Positions 63,805 to 64,000 of a stretch of 64,000 nucleotides of DNA are shown piece after piece. The translations under genes and the position numbers were made by a program. Position 1 is the first letter of the stretch, and each line of letters opens with the position of its first letter. The stretch spans positions 1 through 64,000 of the forward strand of contig DXHV01000077.1 in the NCBI GenBank assembly GCA_019113165.1, written 5' to 3'. The notes under the pieces were generated by a model. It ran no database searches. It was not told the DNA's origin and was given only the letters and a program-made list of their open reading frames with translations. Origin of the DNA: Candidatus Desulfovibrio intestinipullorum (GTDB taxonomy: Bacteria > Desulfobacterota > Desulfovibrionia > Desulfovibrionales > Desulfovibrionaceae).

Positions 63805-64000
63805 TTATTCCCCCTTGCCTGCTTCAAAACCGGCATTGAAGGCCTTGAGATTCATTTCCAGCAGCTCGGGCTTTTTCTTGCCCATGGTTTCCTCAAGCAC
63901 AGCGGCAATGGTCTCGTACTTGAGGAGGCCTGTTTTGGCCAGAACGGCACCGAGCATGACCATGTTGACACTGCGTACGGAACCAGCCTGCACGGCCATT
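63805..64000 (-). CDS. 2-oxoacid:ferredoxin oxidoreductase gamma subunit (partial)
   Basis: The C-terminal 65 or so residues of a gene that continues past the window end. SVRSVNMVMLGAVLAKTGLL and ETMGKKKPELLEMNLKAFNAGFEAG are typical of the gamma domain (KorC/PorC/VorC/IorB-like) of 2-oxoacid oxidoreductases. The true start is outside the window. The large alpha and beta (TPP) subunits are expected just upstream. Confidence 0.85.
   Translation of the reverse strand, partial: MAVQAGSVRSVNMVMLGAVLAKTGLLKYETIAAVLEETMGKKKPELLEMNLKAFNAGFEAGKGE

Overview
The window looks like a stretch of chromosome from an anaerobic, sulfate- or sulfite-reducing member of the Desulfovibrionaceae. This is inferred from gene content, not from a search. 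The pointers are an ArsR-methyltransferase fusion (SahR type) directly upstream of ahcY, a very long FAD/Fe-S lactate-dehydrogenase-like fusion, the carboxy(nor)spermidine polyamine route, ferredoxin-dependent 2-oxoacid oxidoreductase subunits and an ADP-forming acyl-CoA synthetase. No rRNA operon, prophage, intact insertion sequence or CRISPR array was seen. Four matches to the ParB-binding parS sequence (three perfect, one with a single mismatch) lie in intergenic DNA at 384, 35827, 36177 and 45865, which suggests the window lies in the origin-proximal part of the chromosome.

Layout. 0-9 kb: a PHP-UvrD helicase fusion, a NlpC/P60 lipoprotein, a small membrane protein, then leftward genes mltG, ruvX, a site-2 protease and a ThiS/MoaD-like protein. 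9-12 kb: the SAH-recycling operon sahR-ahcY with a palindrome in its promoter. 12-17 kb: a DciA-like protein, the 1184-residue FAD/Fe-S oxidoreductase, an HU protein and tRNA-Ser. 17-24 kb: pyrE, purB, an FmdB-type zinc ribbon, a 35-residue basic protein, hisH-hisF-larE-like, and murI. 24-31 kb: an M23 peptidase, a metal ABC transporter without its binding protein, aroC and recD2. 31-41 kb: an AMMECR1 protein, panC-metK, rimO, fba, surE, an OB-HD protein and tmk. 41-46 kb: a probable polyamine operon joining a histone-deacetylase-fold hydrolase, carboxynorspermidine dehydrogenase and NspC. 46-55 kb: envelope and polysaccharide genes (NodB deacetylase, polyprenyl sugar transferase, GT4, UDP-sugar epimerase, AsmA) with a duplicated tRNA-Val/tRNA-Asp pair. 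55-64 kb: tRNA-Arg, an IclR regulator, a structured-RNA remnant resembling IS200/IS605 (OMEGA/HEARO-type) RNA, and a leftward catabolic cluster that runs out of the window.

The most interesting grouping is that last cluster: 2-oxoacid:ferredoxin oxidoreductase subunits, ADP-forming acyl-CoA synthetase, FAD-dependent amine oxidoreductase, RidA, a BCCT transporter that lacks the usual tryptophan box, and an IclR regulator. Together they spell a plausible route: import an amino compound, oxidise it to an imine, hydrolyse it to a 2-oxoacid, oxidise that to acyl-CoA and reduced ferredoxin, and gain ATP by substrate-level phosphorylation. The substrate is unknown. Several intercistronic gaps of the cluster hold perfect hairpins, and a palindromic operator-like site sits just upstream of the FAD oxidoreductase gene.
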